Shown here: positions 5,710-5,733 of the stretch, in pieces
Layout: each line of letters opens with the position of its first letter
Numbering within the stretch: position 1 is the first letter of the stretch
Source of the DNA: Azoarcus sp.
GTDB lineage: Bacteria > Pseudomonadota > Gammaproteobacteria > Burkholderiales > Rhodocyclaceae
Assembly (NCBI GenBank): GCA_031259795.1
Contig: JAIRLA010000056.1
Location: 1 to 5,733 of the forward strand
Reading direction: 5' to 3'
DNA: 5,733 nt
Translations under genes and position numbers: made by a program
The notes under the pieces: generated by a model
Databases searched by the model: none
The model's input: only the letters and a program-made list of their open reading frames with translations
Told to the model about the DNA's origin: nothing

Positions 5710-5733
5710 GCCCGCCGGTTTCCCGGGCCATGA

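Noticed and set aside
5710..5728. Possible terminator after the lipoprotein gene (GCCCG ... CGGGC)
   Set aside because: Only a 5-bp stem with a 9-nt loop and no T tract before the window ends.

Overview
High-GC window with short spacers and dense coding. The families present (FAD-linked oxidase, AEC permease, YdgA-type DUF945 protein, small outer-membrane-type lipoprotein) suggest a Gram-negative proteobacterium. A betaproteobacterium, possibly Rhodocyclales-like, is my best guess; it rests on general resemblance, not on a search.

Layout: (1) Bases 2-85 are the 3' end of an FAD-linked 2-hydroxyacid oxidase gene (+). (2) Bases 86-532 hold no convincing gene. They contain dispersed-repeat debris: a 'TCGCAATGAC'-type repeat that has partly expanded in tandem, a second GGGAGAGGG-type palindromic repeat, a terminator-like hairpin and a weak -10 box. 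(3) Bases 533-1447 (+) encode an AEC-family permease. (4) Bases 1624-3018 (+) encode a DUF945/YdgA-like membrane-anchored envelope protein. (5) Bases 3019-3180 are a convergent spacer with a GC-rich hairpin. (6) Bases 3181-4674 (-) encode a class I SAM-dependent methyltransferase with a regulatory-type second domain. A 39-codon hydrophobic ORF (4671-4790, -) lies just upstream and shares an ATGA stop/start overlap with it. (7) Bases 4791-5217 are a divergent spacer with a candidate promoter inside an 8-bp inverted repeat. (8) Bases 5218-5709 (+) encode a small lipoprotein.

How the genes fit together: the oxidase and the permease could act in one organic-acid pathway (uptake or export, then oxidation), but the 447-bp repeat-filled gap argues against a simple operon. 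The DUF945 protein, methyltransferase and lipoprotein appear to be separate transcription units with no evident shared pathway.

I found no CRISPR array, mobile-element gene, tRNA, rRNA or defence system, and nothing that clearly amounts to a new system. The items most worth checking are the unlisted small ORF coupled to the methyltransferase, the inverted repeat around the lipoprotein promoter, and the repeat mosaic after the oxidase gene.
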